A program made the translations under genes and the position numbers. From positions 1,297,001-1,361,000 of the forward strand of contig NZ_NGLE02000001.1 of NCBI RefSeq assembly GCF_002140715.2: DNA of 64,000 nt, written 5' to 3'. This document shows positions 17,704 through 28,217 of the stretch, piece by piece. Below the pieces are notes generated by a model. It was given only the letters and a program-made list of their open reading frames with translations, was not told the DNA's origin and did not search any database. Each line of letters begins with the position of its first letter. Within the stretch, counting starts at the first letter, position 1. This DNA comes from Enterococcus sp. 4G2_DIV0659. GTDB lineage: Bacteria > Bacillota > Bacilli > Lactobacillales > Enterococcaceae.

Positions 17704-19968
17704 TTATTCTAGTATTTCTTTGTAAGATACTTCTTTAAGCTGTCTTTTAGCAATCATAATAGATAATTCAATCGATACAGCCGTCAGTACGAGACATATA
17801 ACTACAGACAACGGACTAACATTCATCGGATACAGCATATCTGTTGTTTTAGATAAGAACCCAAACATCATCATAGATAAAAGGATTGAGTATGGGACTG
17901 ATATAATATAACCAATAAAGGCAATTTTTCTAAAACCGCTGTATACCGCTTGATTACATTCCTCTGCTGAATAGCCCATCATTTTCATCGTTGCAATATA
18001 TTTCTTATAGCTTTTTAGAACATTTAAGAATGCCAGAATCAGTATCGCCAAGCCCATAATTAAACCAGACATAAATAAGAACACAGCTAACAGTTGATAG
18101 GTTTCGTTCTCAGAACGCATCTTAGCTTCTAAGCTACTGGTTTCGATGATACTTACAGGATTACGTTGAATCTTTTCAGGGGCAAGATTTGTCAACACGC
18201 TGTTGTATGTTTCTTTGTTGAGTAGTCGTGTTTTCAAAGCTGTGTCTTGTGAAAGGTACACAGCTTTCCCGTAGTTTTTCTGGTCCACTGCCGAGATTTT
18301 TAATTCATGCTCCTTACCTCTTAATGTGACAGATACTGAATCACCAACATTTAAGTCATATCGTTGACTCATCCATTGATTGATGACCAATCCGTTTTCG
18401 TCAGCTAAGTTAATTTTCTTTTGTCCCCCCGTCCTCTCATGTAAGGTCAACAGCGAATCAGATTCCTGTTGTAAGATATTCAAAGTGATATTCGTCAGAT
18501 TTTGATTTCCTTTACTTAAAGAAGCAGATGAATAATAGTAGTAAACGGTATCCGCTAAGTTTGCATTGGGTTTCAATTCTTCTGTGTAATGAACCTCTCG
18601 CTCATAATCAATACCTTCTGTGGCATTTTCCGCCATATTTTCAGTCATAAAATACGTCATATACGCAAATTGGCTTTGAACGCCTAATGCAAATCCACCA
18701 AAACCGACAAAGAATAGTGTGCTTATGCTAGAACGTACAACAATACGTTTCAATCCCAGCAGAAAATTATTTTCTTTTATTCTGACATTTGCCTTCACAA
18801 TTCGCTTGCTTATCTTTGTTTTCACTTGACCTTTCATTAATTGCAGTGCCGGCTTTCTTATCTTTAAAAGACAGGTAGCAGCAGCAAACAATCCCGCACA
18901 AGTTGAAGGAAGCAAAACGAACAATAATAAAAGCATCGCTCTTATTCCATGCTCATGCCTTGGTAAAAGGAGAGAATGAAACATCATTTCATAATAATAT
19001 GATGAGAGTAGATTTCCTACCAGATAGCCGATCCCAGCTGGAATCAACACGATGAAGAATGTCACAAAGTATTTTCTTACGATTTCCAAACTTGAATAGC
19101 CCATCGCTTTAAGTACACCAATATTGACAATATCATGGTCAACCTGTTTTCTTGTTGAAACCATAATCAGTATGAACGCAATCATCAGTAATAAGCTCAC
19201 TGCAAATACAGCAATAATCCTATTCATATTCATTATAGAAGTGATCGTGCCATATACCACGGGATTTTCTTCGTTTGATTCCAGTTGATAAAATTGTGTG
19301 TCCTTCTGCATTTCACTGAAATTAGATGTTTTACCAGAAAATTTCCCGACAAATGCACTGCTACTGCTGCTTGAATATTTCTGATCATAGGCGGATTCTG
19401 ATAGCGCGATGATTCCTTGGCTTTCTTCATCGTAAAGTTCCCCAGTATCATCCACTACCGGTGATAGCATATTGGAAACTGTAATAATTCCTGATATTTT
19501 ATATTTCGCATCATTTAAAATATAGTTTTGGCCGACTTTTAGTTGGTTGTTTTTTGCAAAATTCTTATCTATAGCTAACTCTCTATCTTTGACTGGCAAC
19601 TTTCCTTCTTCGATAAGAATTCTATCCATTTTTCTATCGACACTTATTACTCTGTAAATAAGTTTATTCTCTCTTACCATGGAATATCTGTGTTCTTCCC
19701 AAGTAAAATCGTATTTTTTAGCTAGCTCTTGATTCTTTGCTTCAATGAACTTAGTCACATCTCCTGTTTCCAGCATGTCCTGTTCTGTTACTAAAGGATA
19801 ATAGCTAAAGTCACTGACTGCTCCTTTTTCTTTCACGTTATCTAATGACTGTTTCAGATCAAGGTTGCTCTCAGTGAATATCGTACCTATCGCAATCGCC
19901 AAAAATACAACAACCATTGTGCATAATGTGTCTAATTTATTTTTCTTGAAATGTGATAAAAAGCTCAT
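17704..19968 (-). CDS. FtsX-type ABC transporter permease
   Basis: A permease of about 754 residues. It has an N-terminal membrane segment, a large extracytoplasmic region (about 40-245), three membrane segments (about 255-375), a second extracytoplasmic region and a C-terminal membrane set. This double-FtsX layout is typical of MacB/LolE-like exporters. The start is the ATG at 19968 with AGGTGG upstream; the GTG at 19980 has none. It starts 2 nt after its ATPase partner. I infer export of the locus product or self-resistance. Confidence 0.88.
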   Translation of the reverse strand: MSFLSHFKKNKLDTLCTMVVVFLAIAIGTIFTESNLDLKQSLDNVKEKGAVSDFSYYPLVTEQDMLETGDVTKFIEAKNQELAKKYDFTWEEHRYSMVRENKLIYRVISVDRKMDRILIEEGKLPVKDRELAIDKNFAKNNQLKVGQNYILNDAKYKISGIITVSNMLSPVVDDTGELYDEESQGIIALSESAYDQKYSSSSSSAFVGKFSGKTSNFSEMQKDTQFYQLESNEENPVVYGTITSIMNMNRIIAVFAVSLLLMIAFILIMVSTRKQVDHDIVNIGVLKAMGYSSLEIVRKYFVTFFIVLIPAGIGYLVGNLLSSYYYEMMFHSLLLPRHEHGIRAMLLLLFVLLPSTCAGLFAAATCLLKIRKPALQLMKGQVKTKISKRIVKANVRIKENNFLLGLKRIVVRSSISTLFFVGFGGFALGVQSQFAYMTYFMTENMAENATEGIDYEREVHYTEELKPNANLADTVYYYYSSASLSKGNQNLTNITLNILQQESDSLLTLHERTGGQKKINLADENGLVINQWMSQRYDLNVGDSVSVTLRGKEHELKISAVDQKNYGKAVYLSQDTALKTRLLNKETYNSVLTNLAPEKIQRNPVSIIETSSLEAKMRSENETYQLLAVFLFMSGLIMGLAILILAFLNVLKSYKKYIATMKMMGYSAEECNQAVYSGFRKIAFIGYIISVPYSILLSMMMFGFLSKTTDMLYPMNVSPLSVVICLVLTAVSIELSIMIAKRQLKEVSYKEILE

Positions 19969-19970
19969 AA

Positions 19971-20666
19971 TTATCCCCACCTAATCTCATCGACTGACTT
20001 GTTATTTGTGTTTTGATAAATCTCTTCAATTTCTCCGTTCTTCATTCTCATCACTTTTGTTCCAATATCAGCGATACCAGTATTATGAGTCACCATCACA
20101 ATGGAAAAACCCAACTGTTCTTGAAGTTCGATCAACAGCTTCAATACCTGTTTACTGGTTTTTTCGTCCAGTGCTCCAGTTGGCTCATCACAGAAAAGAT
20201 AGTTTGGTTTTTTCGCCAAGGCTCTGGCAATAGCAACACGCTGCTGCTGTCCACCAGAAAGTTGATGCGGCATTCTATCCAATAAATCATCCAAGCCTAA
20301 AGATGTTATAATCTTAGAAAAGTCACGGTTGTTCACTAGATTTGCGCCCATTCTAATATTGTTTAGTACGTTTAACTCCGGCATTAGATAATACCCTTGA
20401 AAAATAAAACCAATTTTATCTCTTCTGAATTTTGTCCGTTGCTTTTCAGAAAGCTTGCTTATCTCTTTATTTTCATAGATGATTTTTCCTTGATCGCTTG
20501 TATCCAAGCCAGACATCAGGTTCATCAAGGTCGATTTTCCTGAACCTGATGGGCCTAAAATGACTAGAAATTCTTGCTCCTCTACTGTAAATGACACTTT
20601 ATTTACTGCATATAGATTACTTTCTCCATTAAGATACTTTTTTACTAAATTTTCTATTTTGATCAT
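19971..20666 (-). CDS. ABC transporter ATP-binding protein (MacB/LolD type)
   Basis: A 231-residue ATPase with Walker A GPSGSGKST, signature LSGGQQQR, Walker B YLFCDEPTGAL and a terminal switch His in VTHNT. It overlaps the upstream flavoprotein gene by 4 nt and is followed at once by the FtsX permease, with which it would form an exporter. Confidence 0.95.
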   Translation of the reverse strand: MIKIENLVKKYLNGESNLYAVNKVSFTVEEQEFLVILGPSGSGKSTLMNLMSGLDTSDQGKIIYENKEISKLSEKQRTKFRRDKIGFIFQGYYLMPELNVLNNIRMGANLVNNRDFSKIITSLGLDDLLDRMPHQLSGGQQQRVAIARALAKKPNYLFCDEPTGALDEKTSKQVLKLLIELQEQLGFSIVMVTHNTGIADIGTKVMRMKNGEIEEIYQNTNNKSVDEIRWG

Positions 20667-22078
20667 GTCTCGTTCTCCTCCAAAATTGTATAAATTTTAT
20701 ATGCACTTCTAAATGCTCCATATACGCCAAAATCGGTTGACCAGTTACCACAGATATACAGACCGCTGATCCCTTTAAAGACGGGTGAAAAGCTATTCGT
20801 ATTCTGTACAGATTTTCCTGTTCTGACCCAGCCAAACACAGATCCTTCATCTACAGAGACAACTTTAGAATAATCATCATTTTCCAAAGCAAATGGTGCC
20901 TCTAATTTATCGAAGATTTCCGGCATTGCTTCTCTAATTAGTTTTAGAGCCGTTGCCATCTCTACTTTTTCTTTATGATTATGTAATAGGAAAGTAAACA
21001 TTATTGTTTTTTTCGATTTATTAAATAGAGGATCAGCTTTATAAGGAAGACTAATCATGCAAATCGGCAATTGTTTGCTGTAAGGAGTTAGATACAGTTG
21101 TTCCTTCGTCAAATGAGACATATCTGTTCCTAGATACGTGTTATCACTCGTTAGACCTTGGACATCCTCCGTCAACTCCGCAAAAACCCGAAATACCGAC
21201 GGCCCTTTTTCCAGTTTTTTCATTTTTACAGTATTTCTCAGCATTTGACAGCTTTCTGGCAAAATATTGAACGGAAAAACAGTGGAAATAATTTTATCTG
21301 CTTTTATCTCGAAAATTGTGTTTGTTTCTAATTCTTTGCAACGAATTCCTGTAACGGTATTGCCCTTATCAACAAGCAACTCGAGGCACTCTGTATTTTT
21401 TTGAAATTTTCCGCCATTTGCGATGATTTGCTGTTTCAGTTTCTGAATTAATTGTTGTGGTCCTCCCTTTACATAACAGGCACCAATGCTATATGAAATA
21501 ATGAGGCTTAAAACTGTAAAAGCTGAATCTTCTCCTAGAACGGCACCATAGCCTGGTCCAAATGAAAGGAGCAACTTTTTTAGTAAATCACTTCTAAAAT
21601 AGTCTGATAAAAACTGATCAAAGCTTTTCTGAGATGTTTCCATAAACATTTTTAAAAGCAGCGCATCGTCATTCGCAATGAACGCTTTCTGGTAGCTGAT
21701 TAGTTTTTGAATAAACGCTTCAACTGCTGTCTCATCTGGAAAATTTGCTCTAATATAAATGGATAGCTCTGAAAGTTTGACCGGTAACTGGTATGATTTT
21801 CCAGCAAGAAGGATCGTCAAATATTCTGTTTCAGTGAATGTTGCATCGTAATCAATAGCCAACTGATTAAGAATTTTTCCAATGGGTCCAGATTTAGATA
21901 TTCCACCTAGATGGTGAGCGCCTAGATAATAGTTCGTTGTTCCAGAAGTGATTGTCTGACATAATCCACCTAGAGACTCACTTTTTTCAAGAACAATCAC
22001 TTCATTTCCCTTGGACATTAGCGCTGCCGCTATTAAACCGGATATTCCACCTCCGATGACGCTGATTTTCTTCTTCAT
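20663..22078 (-). CDS. CrtI/CrtN-like FAD-dependent oxidoreductase
   Basis: A 471-residue flavoprotein of the phytoene desaturase/amine oxidase-like class. The dinucleotide-binding motif GGGISGLIAAALMSKG is at residues 8-23, followed by ESLGGLCQT, and the C-terminal FAD motif is GLYICGNWSTDFGVYGAFRS. In carotenoid pathways such enzymes desaturate or isomerise polyenes. Here no phytoene or squalene synthase is seen, so it more likely acts on the polyketide chain. Substrate is unknown. Confidence 0.8.
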   Translation of the reverse strand: MKKKISVIGGGISGLIAAALMSKGNEVIVLEKSESLGGLCQTITSGTTNYYLGAHHLGGISKSGPIGKILNQLAIDYDATFTETEYLTILLAGKSYQLPVKLSELSIYIRANFPDETAVEAFIQKLISYQKAFIANDDALLLKMFMETSQKSFDQFLSDYFRSDLLKKLLLSFGPGYGAVLGEDSAFTVLSLIISYSIGACYVKGGPQQLIQKLKQQIIANGGKFQKNTECLELLVDKGNTVTGIRCKELETNTIFEIKADKIISTVFPFNILPESCQMLRNTVKMKKLEKGPSVFRVFAELTEDVQGLTSDNTYLGTDMSHLTKEQLYLTPYSKQLPICMISLPYKADPLFNKSKKTIMFTFLLHNHKEKVEMATALKLIREAMPEIFDKLEAPFALENDDYSKVVSVDEGSVFGWVRTGKSVQNTNSFSPVFKGISGLYICGNWSTDFGVYGAFRSAYKIYTILEENET

Positions 22079-22101
22079 ACTATTGACTTCCTTTCCTAAT
22101 G

Positions 22102-23448
22102 CTAAGTCTCTGCAAATAATTCAATTTTTTTCAATGTTTCAGTAATGATCGCTACCATTTGATCGCAAGCTTCTTTAGTGATTGTTAACGGTGGTGCTAC
22201 GATCAAGACATTCGTATCGTCTGGATAAAGCATCAATCCTTTGTTTAACATAAATTTAGATGCAATTTCAGCAATTCCCCATTGACTCATTCCCTTCATA
22301 GGAATTTCTTTAAAAATCAACGCAATCATCAAACCGCTGCCTTTTACTTCTTCTAATAAAGAGTTATTTTTCAATTCAGACGTCAACTTTTCTGTTAAAT
22401 AGCTCCCCATTTTCTCCGAGTTTTTAGAAAGCTTCTGATCTACTAATTCAGTAATTGTGGCTAACGCAGCAGCACAAGCAACCGGATGACCTCCAGAAGT
22501 ATAGCCGTGATCCAACATTGCACCTTCTGAGTCACTCCAAAATCCATTGAAAATCTTTTCGGTAACCATGACACACCCCATCGGTATATAACCCGAAGTC
22601 ATCCCTTTAGCAGTCATCATTAGATCTCCGTATACCTCGTATTGCTGTGAAGCAAACATCTTACCTGTGCGACCAAATCCTGTGGCTACTTCATCAACAA
22701 TAATTAGCACATCATTTTCTTTACAAATAGAGAATACTTGCTCAACATAGTCTTGCGGCAACACATTAACTGCATTTGACAACTGTATCAATTCAAAAAT
22801 AAACGCACCTATTGCAGCATCTTCTCTTTTTATATATGCCTCAAAACGTTTGACAGCTTCTGTAATCTTCTGCGCTTTTTCTGACTCAGAATCATTACAT
22901 GAAAGGATGGGTGGCTCTACTTGAAAGAAGCCTTGAGGTGAAAGTGCATATTCTTCATTGTTATAGCAATCCTGTGCGACCATTTGAGCAGCAATCGTTG
23001 CACCATGAAATCCACCATTTAATGCGAGAATCCCTGTTTTGCGACTCTGTTGGTTATATCGATATTTTCTAACAATCTTAATAGCTGTATCACATGCTTC
23101 TGATCCGCTGTTTGTAAAAAAACAGCTATGAAAATGTTGATCTGTCAATTCCTTCATTTTTTCAGAAAATTCAATAGCTCGATCATTTGTCGTTGTATAC
23201 AGCGTAGAATTATCTAACGTATGCAGCTGGTCTACAATACTTTTGATAACGCGTGGATTTTTGTGACCCACATTTGCACTTAAGAGATTGGAAACCCCAT
23301 CATAAATCTTTTTGCCATCTTGATTGATAAAATTATTTTCCTCATCAACTTCTATTAATACTTGAAAATTTTTATCTAAGTATGATTTCATTTGTTTAAA
23401 TGAATTCCAAACCGCTTTTCCTTGTTCTTTCTTATATCGTTTTTTCAT
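22102..23448 (-). CDS. Class III (PLP-dependent) aminotransferase
   Basis: A 448-residue aminotransferase of the acetylornithine/GABA-type subgroup. Motifs: FFTNSGSEACDTAIKI (phosphate-binding region), IVDEVATGFGRTGKMFA, and Lys281 in TAKGMTSGYIPMG as the PLP lysine. AGGAG lies before the ATG. In this locus it could put an amine on a carbonyl of the chain or make an amine-bearing partner for acylation. Which of these is not readable. Confidence 0.9.
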   Translation of the reverse strand: MKKRYKKEQGKAVWNSFKQMKSYLDKNFQVLIEVDEENNFINQDGKKIYDGVSNLLSANVGHKNPRVIKSIVDQLHTLDNSTLYTTTNDRAIEFSEKMKELTDQHFHSCFFTNSGSEACDTAIKIVRKYRYNQQSRKTGILALNGGFHGATIAAQMVAQDCYNNEEYALSPQGFFQVEPPILSCNDSESEKAQKITEAVKRFEAYIKREDAAIGAFIFELIQLSNAVNVLPQDYVEQVFSICKENDVLIIVDEVATGFGRTGKMFASQQYEVYGDLMMTAKGMTSGYIPMGCVMVTEKIFNGFWSDSEGAMLDHGYTSGGHPVACAAALATITELVDQKLSKNSEKMGSYLTEKLTSELKNNSLLEEVKGSGLMIALIFKEIPMKGMSQWGIAEIASKFMLNKGLMLYPDDTNVLIVAPPLTITKEACDQMVAIITETLKKIELFAET

Positions 23449-23469
23449 TATTTCTCCTTTCTATACTGC

Positions 23470-24186
23470 TTATCTAGCTGTATAACCGCCATCGATCACA
23501 ATATTCTCTCCAGTCATGCTCGTTTGTTTTAAAATAAAGGTAATTGCTTGGGCAATATCACTGTTTTGAATGTATTGTTTTGGGAGACCGCCTGTTGTAA
23601 ACATCCATTTCTTATTCTTTGTAAGCTGCTTCATTGCATTCGACAGCATGTTTGTCTTTACGAAACCCGGGCTAACAGCATTTACCAACACACCTTGATC
23701 TCCATAGTCTAACGCCATGCATTTAACCAATTCGATTACAGCTGCTTTCGATACCGAATACGCACTCATATTATAGGTGCCAACAACACCTAAGTGAGAT
23801 GCTAAAGCAATAATATGGGCGTGTGTATGTTTCGTTAAGTAAGGTAATAGTAATTGAGAATATTCAAACACTAGATTTAAGTTGACGTTCATTGTCATCA
23901 GCCATTCTTCTTTCGAAAGTTCGGTGACACTTCCTGGAATCATCAATCCGCTGGCAAATATCACTCCGTATAGTTCACTAGCTTGATGAGCATAATCCAA
24001 CACCACCTTTTTTGATGCTTCTTCTGTTAAATCAACCAGAAAGCTTTTAATGCCCGCACGCTGATACGCTAAATGCTTTTTTTCATTCTTATCAAAAACG
24101 ATAACCTCATATTTCTCAGTCAGATTTACAACAATTTCTGAGCCAATCCCGCCAGAACCGCCGAAAATAAGTATCTTTTTTTTCAT
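23470..24186 (-). CDS. Short-chain dehydrogenase/reductase
   Basis: A 238-residue SDR. The cofactor motif GGSGGIG is at residues 9-15, the Ser of ALASHLG and Tyr-x-x-x-Lys in AYSVSK form the catalytic set, and VNAVSPGFVKTNML follows. It is less FabG-like than the next gene and may act on a tailoring intermediate, for example an aldehyde or alcohol. Confidence 0.85.
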   Translation of the reverse strand: MKKKILIFGGSGGIGSEIVVNLTEKYEVIVFDKNEKKHLAYQRAGIKSFLVDLTEEASKKVVLDYAHQASELYGVIFASGLMIPGSVTELSKEEWLMTMNVNLNLVFEYSQLLLPYLTKHTHAHIIALASHLGVVGTYNMSAYSVSKAAVIELVKCMALDYGDQGVLVNAVSPGFVKTNMLSNAMKQLTKNKKWMFTTGGLPKQYIQNSDIAQAITFILKQTSMTGENIVIDGGYTAR

Positions 24187-24205
24187 TTCAGTTATCCCAT
24201 CCCTT

Positions 24206-24946
24206 TTATGTCAAACCACCATCAATCACCAATGTTTGTCCAGTAATATAGCTTGAATGATCACTGCAAAGAAACGCAACCAAATCTGCCACTTCTTCCG
24301 GCGTTCCCAATCGTTTCATGGGAATGGATCCTTTTAATTCTTTAAGCTTCTTCTCTGGAATTTGCTGCACCATCTCCGTATCAATATATCCTGGAGCAAT
24401 AGCATTCACTCGAATATTTTTTGCTGCAAGCTCTTTTGATAAAGACTTCGTTAAACCATTTACTCCAAATTTAGAGGCGCAGTAATTGGCTTGACCAGCA
24501 ACTCCGATAACACCGCTGACTGAGCTCATATTAATAATCGAGCCAGATTTATTTCTAACCATTTCCATAATCACCTGTTTGGACATGTAAAAACTTCCAT
24601 TTAAATTTGTCTCAATAACAGTTTCCCATTCCTCGTCTGTCATCATGAAAAACAGTTTGTCTTTTGTAATTCCTGCATTATTCACCAAGCAGTCGACTCC
24701 GTCTAGGGTTTCAATCATTTCTTTTACCTGAGCTTTCACAACATCCTTTTTAGAAACATCTAATTGAAAAATGTGCAGTTTTTTCTCAAATTCAGGCAAT
24801 TCTTTTTTTAACTGGTCTGCATGTTGTTTTGAATGTACATATGTAACAGCAACCGTTGCGCCTAGTTCCAAACACTTTTTTGTAATGTGTTTGCCTATTC
24901 CGCGGCATCCGCCAGTAACAATGACTTTCTTACCATCTAATCTCAT
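24206..24946 (-). CDS. FabG-like 3-oxoacyl-ACP reductase
   Basis: A 246-residue SDR close to Fab[12 protein letters not shown] cofactor motif, [14 protein letters not shown], the catalytic Ser-Tyr-Lys in INMSSVSG and YCASKFG, and the C-terminal [14 protein letters not shown]. It would reduce the 3-keto group after each condensation. Its ATG overlaps the stop of the chain-length-factor gene (ATGA). Confidence 0.92.
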   Translation of the reverse strand: MRLDGKKVIVTGGCRGIGKHITKKCLELGATVAVTYVHSKQHADQLKKELPEFEKKLHIFQLDVSKKDVVKAQVKEMIETLDGVDCLVNNAGITKDKLFFMMTDEEWETVIETNLNGSFYMSKQVIMEMVRNKSGSIINMSSVSGVIGVAGQANYCASKFGVNGLTKSLSKELAAKNIRVNAIAPGYIDTEMVQQIPEKKLKELKGSIPMKRLGTPEEVADLVAFLCSDHSSYITGQTLVIDGGLT

Positions 24947-26001
24947 GATCTCTCCTTTGTAATAACCGTTGCTGTATAATTTCCTGAAACATCATATCCA
25001 GTGACCAGAATAGTTTTTAAATGGTCTGTTTTGATATTCCCCCCCAATTTTGATGGGACATATCCGTTCTTCAAAATCAATGCTCCTACTAAGAGTCCAA
25101 CATTACACGAAGAGCCTAACGTTTCACCGAATAACTGCTTCACATTGTCGATGCGAGAGATTTGCGTTCCAAAGATATCCGTCAAAATACCACTTTCTAA
25201 TGCATCAAAGTATGAGCCATTACTGGAATCAATAATCAAATCAATTTCAGAGTGATTTCCTCCATTCACTTGCTTCAAAAGTTTCGTGAGATTTTGCTTT
25301 ACTCTTGCTTCGTTCACTTTTTCAATCAATGGATAGATTCCTAAATTACAATCTTTCGTTTCAATAATTTCACAGTATCCTTTGTTTGATTTATCTGATT
25401 TCTTTAAAACGAAGGTAACAGAGGCTTCTTGAACAGGAACAGCTTTCGTAATCTCTTTTTGATTGAAAGCTTCATAAAGTTCTTCACAATACTCCTCAAC
25501 CGATCCAGTAACAATATGATCTGCAACATCTTTTTTCAATAACGAGCTGGAATAAGCAATGTTATTGCTGCCCATCAAAATCGTGCTCACACCTTGGAAA
25601 CCATATTCCATACATACATGTCCTACACAGGTATTAGAAACTGTATTTGCAAAAACAGTTGGACTGCATAAATCCTGATCTCCTTCATGAACCATTTCAG
25701 CAAAAGCTAAGTTAGAAACCATGGGACCATATCCTGTTGAAAAAATTGTTCCTACTTTAGTTTTGTCTAAAGATTCCGTATCAATTCGGCTCGATTCCAA
25801 TGCTTTATGTGTTGTGTAAACCGTCATTTCTGAATAACGGTTCATTCTCCGTCTTTTCTTCTTAGGAACGACAGATTCAAAGTCGATTTTGCCGTGACTA
25901 TCTGCTGACTCAGCTCTCATATCTAAATTCGCCCAAATCTCATCAAGATTATTTCCAAGCTTACTGATAACACCAATTCCCATTACTTTTATATTTTCCA
26001 A
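24943..26001 (-). CDS. Ketosynthase-like chain-length factor, catalytic residues lost
   Basis: A thiolase-fold KS homologue (352 residues) without an active centre. Where the true KS has the nucleophile Cys in TMSACAAG, this protein has STILMGSNN. The two histidine motifs are replaced by DSSNGSY and FGETLGSS. This is the pattern of chain-length factors (KS-beta), which pair with a KS-alpha. The likely start is TTG at 26001, 8 nt after GGAG, since the GTG at 26010 sits on the ribosome site. The partner KS is at 29860. Confidence 0.8.
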   Translation of the reverse strand: MENIKVMGIGVISKLGNNLDEIWANLDMRAESADSHGKIDFESVVPKKKRRRMNRYSEMTVYTTHKALESSRIDTESLDKTKVGTIFSTGYGPMVSNLAFAEMVHEGDQDLCSPTVFANTVSNTCVGHVCMEYGFQGVSTILMGSNNIAYSSSLLKKDVADHIVTGSVEEYCEELYEAFNQKEITKAVPVQEASVTFVLKKSDKSNKGYCEIIETKDCNLGIYPLIEKVNEARVKQNLTKLLKQVNGGNHSEIDLIIDSSNGSYFDALESGILTDIFGTQISRIDNVKQLFGETLGSSCNVGLLVGALILKNGYVPSKLGGNIKTDHLKTILVTGYDVSGNYTATVITKERS

Positions 26002-26006
26002 TGTGT

Positions 26007-26441
26007 TCACTCCAATTCAAAATTAGTATCAAAATAGTAGGTAATAATTCCTTTAGCAGCAATCTTCCCATCAACTTTTGCTTTACATTTCACTCGAACA
26101 AATTTTGATACTTTTTGTACAAATTCTGCTTCAACAATGACTTGATCACCAGGACGAATTTTTTTAAGAAATTTAACATCTTCAATTTTTGATAAATAGG
26201 CTTTTAAAGAACGTTCATCATCACTGTAAAACATAAAGCCACCAATTTGGGCCATCGTTTCAATCAATAACACACCGGGGAAAACCGGCTCATCTGGAAA
26301 GTGACCTTGTGCCCAAGGCTCGTTTACACTGACGCATTTAATTCCTCTTACATATTTTCCAAAATCTATTTCCTGAATATCATCAACAAACAGCATTGGA
26401 TATCTGTGAGGTAAGGTTTCTAAAATTTTGCTGTACTCCAT
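26007..26441 (-). CDS. FabZ-like 3-hydroxyacyl-ACP dehydratase
   Basis: A 144-residue hot-dog dehydratase. It begins with the FabZ-type LPHRYPMLFVDDI and has the catalytic His and Glu in GHFPDEPVFPGVLLIETMAQIG. It would remove water from the 3-hydroxyacyl chain and leave a double bond. No enoyl reductase is found in the locus, so double bonds would remain. Confidence 0.93.
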   Translation of the reverse strand: MEYSKILETLPHRYPMLFVDDIQEIDFGKYVRGIKCVSVNEPWAQGHFPDEPVFPGVLLIETMAQIGGFMFYSDDERSLKAYLSKIEDVKFLKKIRPGDQVIVEAEFVQKVSKFVRVKCKAKVDGKIAAKGIITYYFDTNFELE

Positions 26442-26445
26442 CCTT

Positions 26446-27468
26446 TTACTCCTTTACTATCCACTCTAATAATTGGATTCCCTGATTTTCTATCTCTATG
26501 ATTTTTGACAAACAACGGTCTAACTGTTGTTGTTCTTCTTGATTCATCATTGAACCTGTCAAAAGCTTTGAAAGTAGTTTCCATTCTTTGGCAGCTTCTT
26601 TATAATGAATTGCAGATTCTAAAAATCGCTTATCTCCAGTAATTTCTGCCGCTTCTTGTAAAAAGCGCCCATAAATACGTCTAAAATTGCCACCGCCAGT
26701 TCCTAATTTTTCCATTAAAATACCGAAGGTTGCTATAGTTTCTTGTTTTTCCTCATAAAGCTCATTATTTGATACGATCGTTAGTAGTTCTTTACGGAAT
26801 GCACTAAGTCCTTTCAAACCCATTTTGAAGGCAAACGGATACTTCAATCTATGAATATTTAATTCTACCGCTTGAACAATTTCTTGATGATGACTACCTG
26901 AATAAAATGGTAAAATAATACTTCTATAATTGCTTCTTGGATTTACTCCGCTTTCCGTTGCCCCCATTGCCAATTTGAGGTCTTCGATAGCAATAACTTT
27001 TGGTTCTGCCCAACGATGATCCAATAATGTCACGGTTTGATTCTTTCGATCACAGTCTGTAACAATTGCATTATGTAGCCCAAAACCGATATTATTCAAA
27101 CTGGCCAAATAAGGTTTAAAGTATGGCAAATGTTTGATCGATAGGTCTAAAATAACTGGAATTCCTTCATCCACCATTGTAAGGATTGTACTAAAGGCTT
27201 TATCAGGATCGTCAAAGTTGCCACTAACATACTCTCCACCTAATAATGTAGCTAAATTCAATTCCAAACTCTCATTTTTTCCTGATAAAAAGCATTCATC
27301 TGATTCTTTGTAATATTGATAAATGAAACCTAAACCAGAACCACAGCCGAAGATCATTGCTTCAGAAAAAGGATAGCCTTGTGCCTGAAGCAGCACCTTT
27401 GAAGCATTGGTACCACAATTTGATCCTGGTGTATGTGTATTTGCTACATCAACTGTCAACATACTCAA
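26446..27468 (-). CDS. BtrH-like cysteine acyltransferase
   Basis: A 340-residue protein with the N-terminal BtrH-type fold: Cys18 in GSNCGTNAS, the SEAMIFGCGSGLGF segment, then His132 (GLHNAIVTDCD) and Asp150 (TLLDHRWAEP) as a possible Cys-His-Asp triad. The rest is a helical domain like the DUF4872-type extension. BtrH moves an acyl group from an ACP to an amine in butirosin synthesis. By analogy this enzyme may release the polyketide chain onto an amine or alcohol. TTG at 27468 is the likely start. Confidence 0.75.
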   Translation of the reverse strand: MSMLTVDVANTHTPGSNCGTNASKVLLQAQGYPFSEAMIFGCGSGLGFIYQYYKESDECFLSGKNESLELNLATLLGGEYVSGNFDDPDKAFSTILTMVDEGIPVILDLSIKHLPYFKPYLASLNNIGFGLHNAIVTDCDRKNQTVTLLDHRWAEPKVIAIEDLKLAMGATESGVNPRSNYRSIILPFYSGSHHQEIVQAVELNIHRLKYPFAFKMGLKGLSAFRKELLTIVSNNELYEEKQETIATFGILMEKLGTGGGNFRRIYGRFLQEAAEITGDKRFLESAIHYKEAAKEWKLLSKLLTGSMMNQEEQQQLDRCLSKIIEIENQGIQLLEWIVKE

Positions 27469-28217
27469 ACGACTATCTCTCCTTTCATTCTGGTCACAGT
27501 TTCATAATAGATTGCCATTGCCTGCAACTGTGTTCTTGTTTCTTTCGTTAAAAGCTCTTGATAAGCTTCAGCGATTTCCAGCCATTTCAACTGCTGCAAA
27601 TTTCCTTGACTCATATAAATATTTTTTAATAGTTGTTCTTGTTTCTTAGTAACCATAGCTGCATTAAATCGTTTTAAGTAATAAGACACCGCTGACTGAA
27701 CGGAAAATTTTATCGAAACATCTGTGATCTTACTCATTCCGGGAACGTTCAACATGATCATTTCCCATTGTCCGTTTGTTCTTATACAGCTTTCGATAGT
27801 TATACATTGTTCCTCTCCAGTTTTAGGATTAACAATCAGCAAGGCATCCTCCGAGTAACCACAACAAACAACTGGGACTTGCTGTATTGATTCATCAAAT
27901 AGTTCTCCTTTTACAAAAACAATCGGTGGCGCTAATCTCATCTTGATATTCTTTTTTACATTCTCCATAAATAATTTCGGATCATCGTGATGAAAACTCT
28001 CCAAGTAAAGTCCCAAGCTGTATGCCATACTGGCTTCTTTACCGATTCTACATTCCTGATGCTCTCCGTTTTTCACAAGAAAGCCACCATAAGTTAGATA
28101 TAATATATCCTGATCAACGGAAGAACCTGCATATTTCAATACATTGAAATAGGTGCTCAACTCTAAATCGCGTCTTTTAATCCAAAACTTACTTAAACGT
28201 GGAAAACATCTTTTCAC
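27465..28217 (-). CDS. BtrH-related protein lacking the catalytic cysteine
   Basis: About 250 residues, unrecognised by itself but similar in plan to the adjacent BtrH-like protein: a segment STYFNVLKYAGSSVDQDI lines up with its cysteine region but has no Cys there, and a similar C-terminal helical part follows (YYLKRFNAAMVTKKQEQLLK). It may be a non-catalytic partner. The start is probably GTG at 28217, preceded by GAGGTG, inside the end of the thioesterase gene. The ATG at 28235 is an alternative. Confidence 0.55.
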   Translation of the reverse strand: MKRCFPRLSKFWIKRRDLELSTYFNVLKYAGSSVDQDILYLTYGGFLVKNGEHQECRIGKEASMAYSLGLYLESFHHDDPKLFMENVKKNIKMRLAPPIVFVKGELFDESIQQVPVVCCGYSEDALLIVNPKTGEEQCITIESCIRTNGQWEMIMLNVPGMSKITDVSIKFSVQSAVSYYLKRFNAAMVTKKQEQLLKNIYMSQGNLQQLKWLEIAEAYQELLTKETRTQLQAMAIYYETVTRMKGEIVV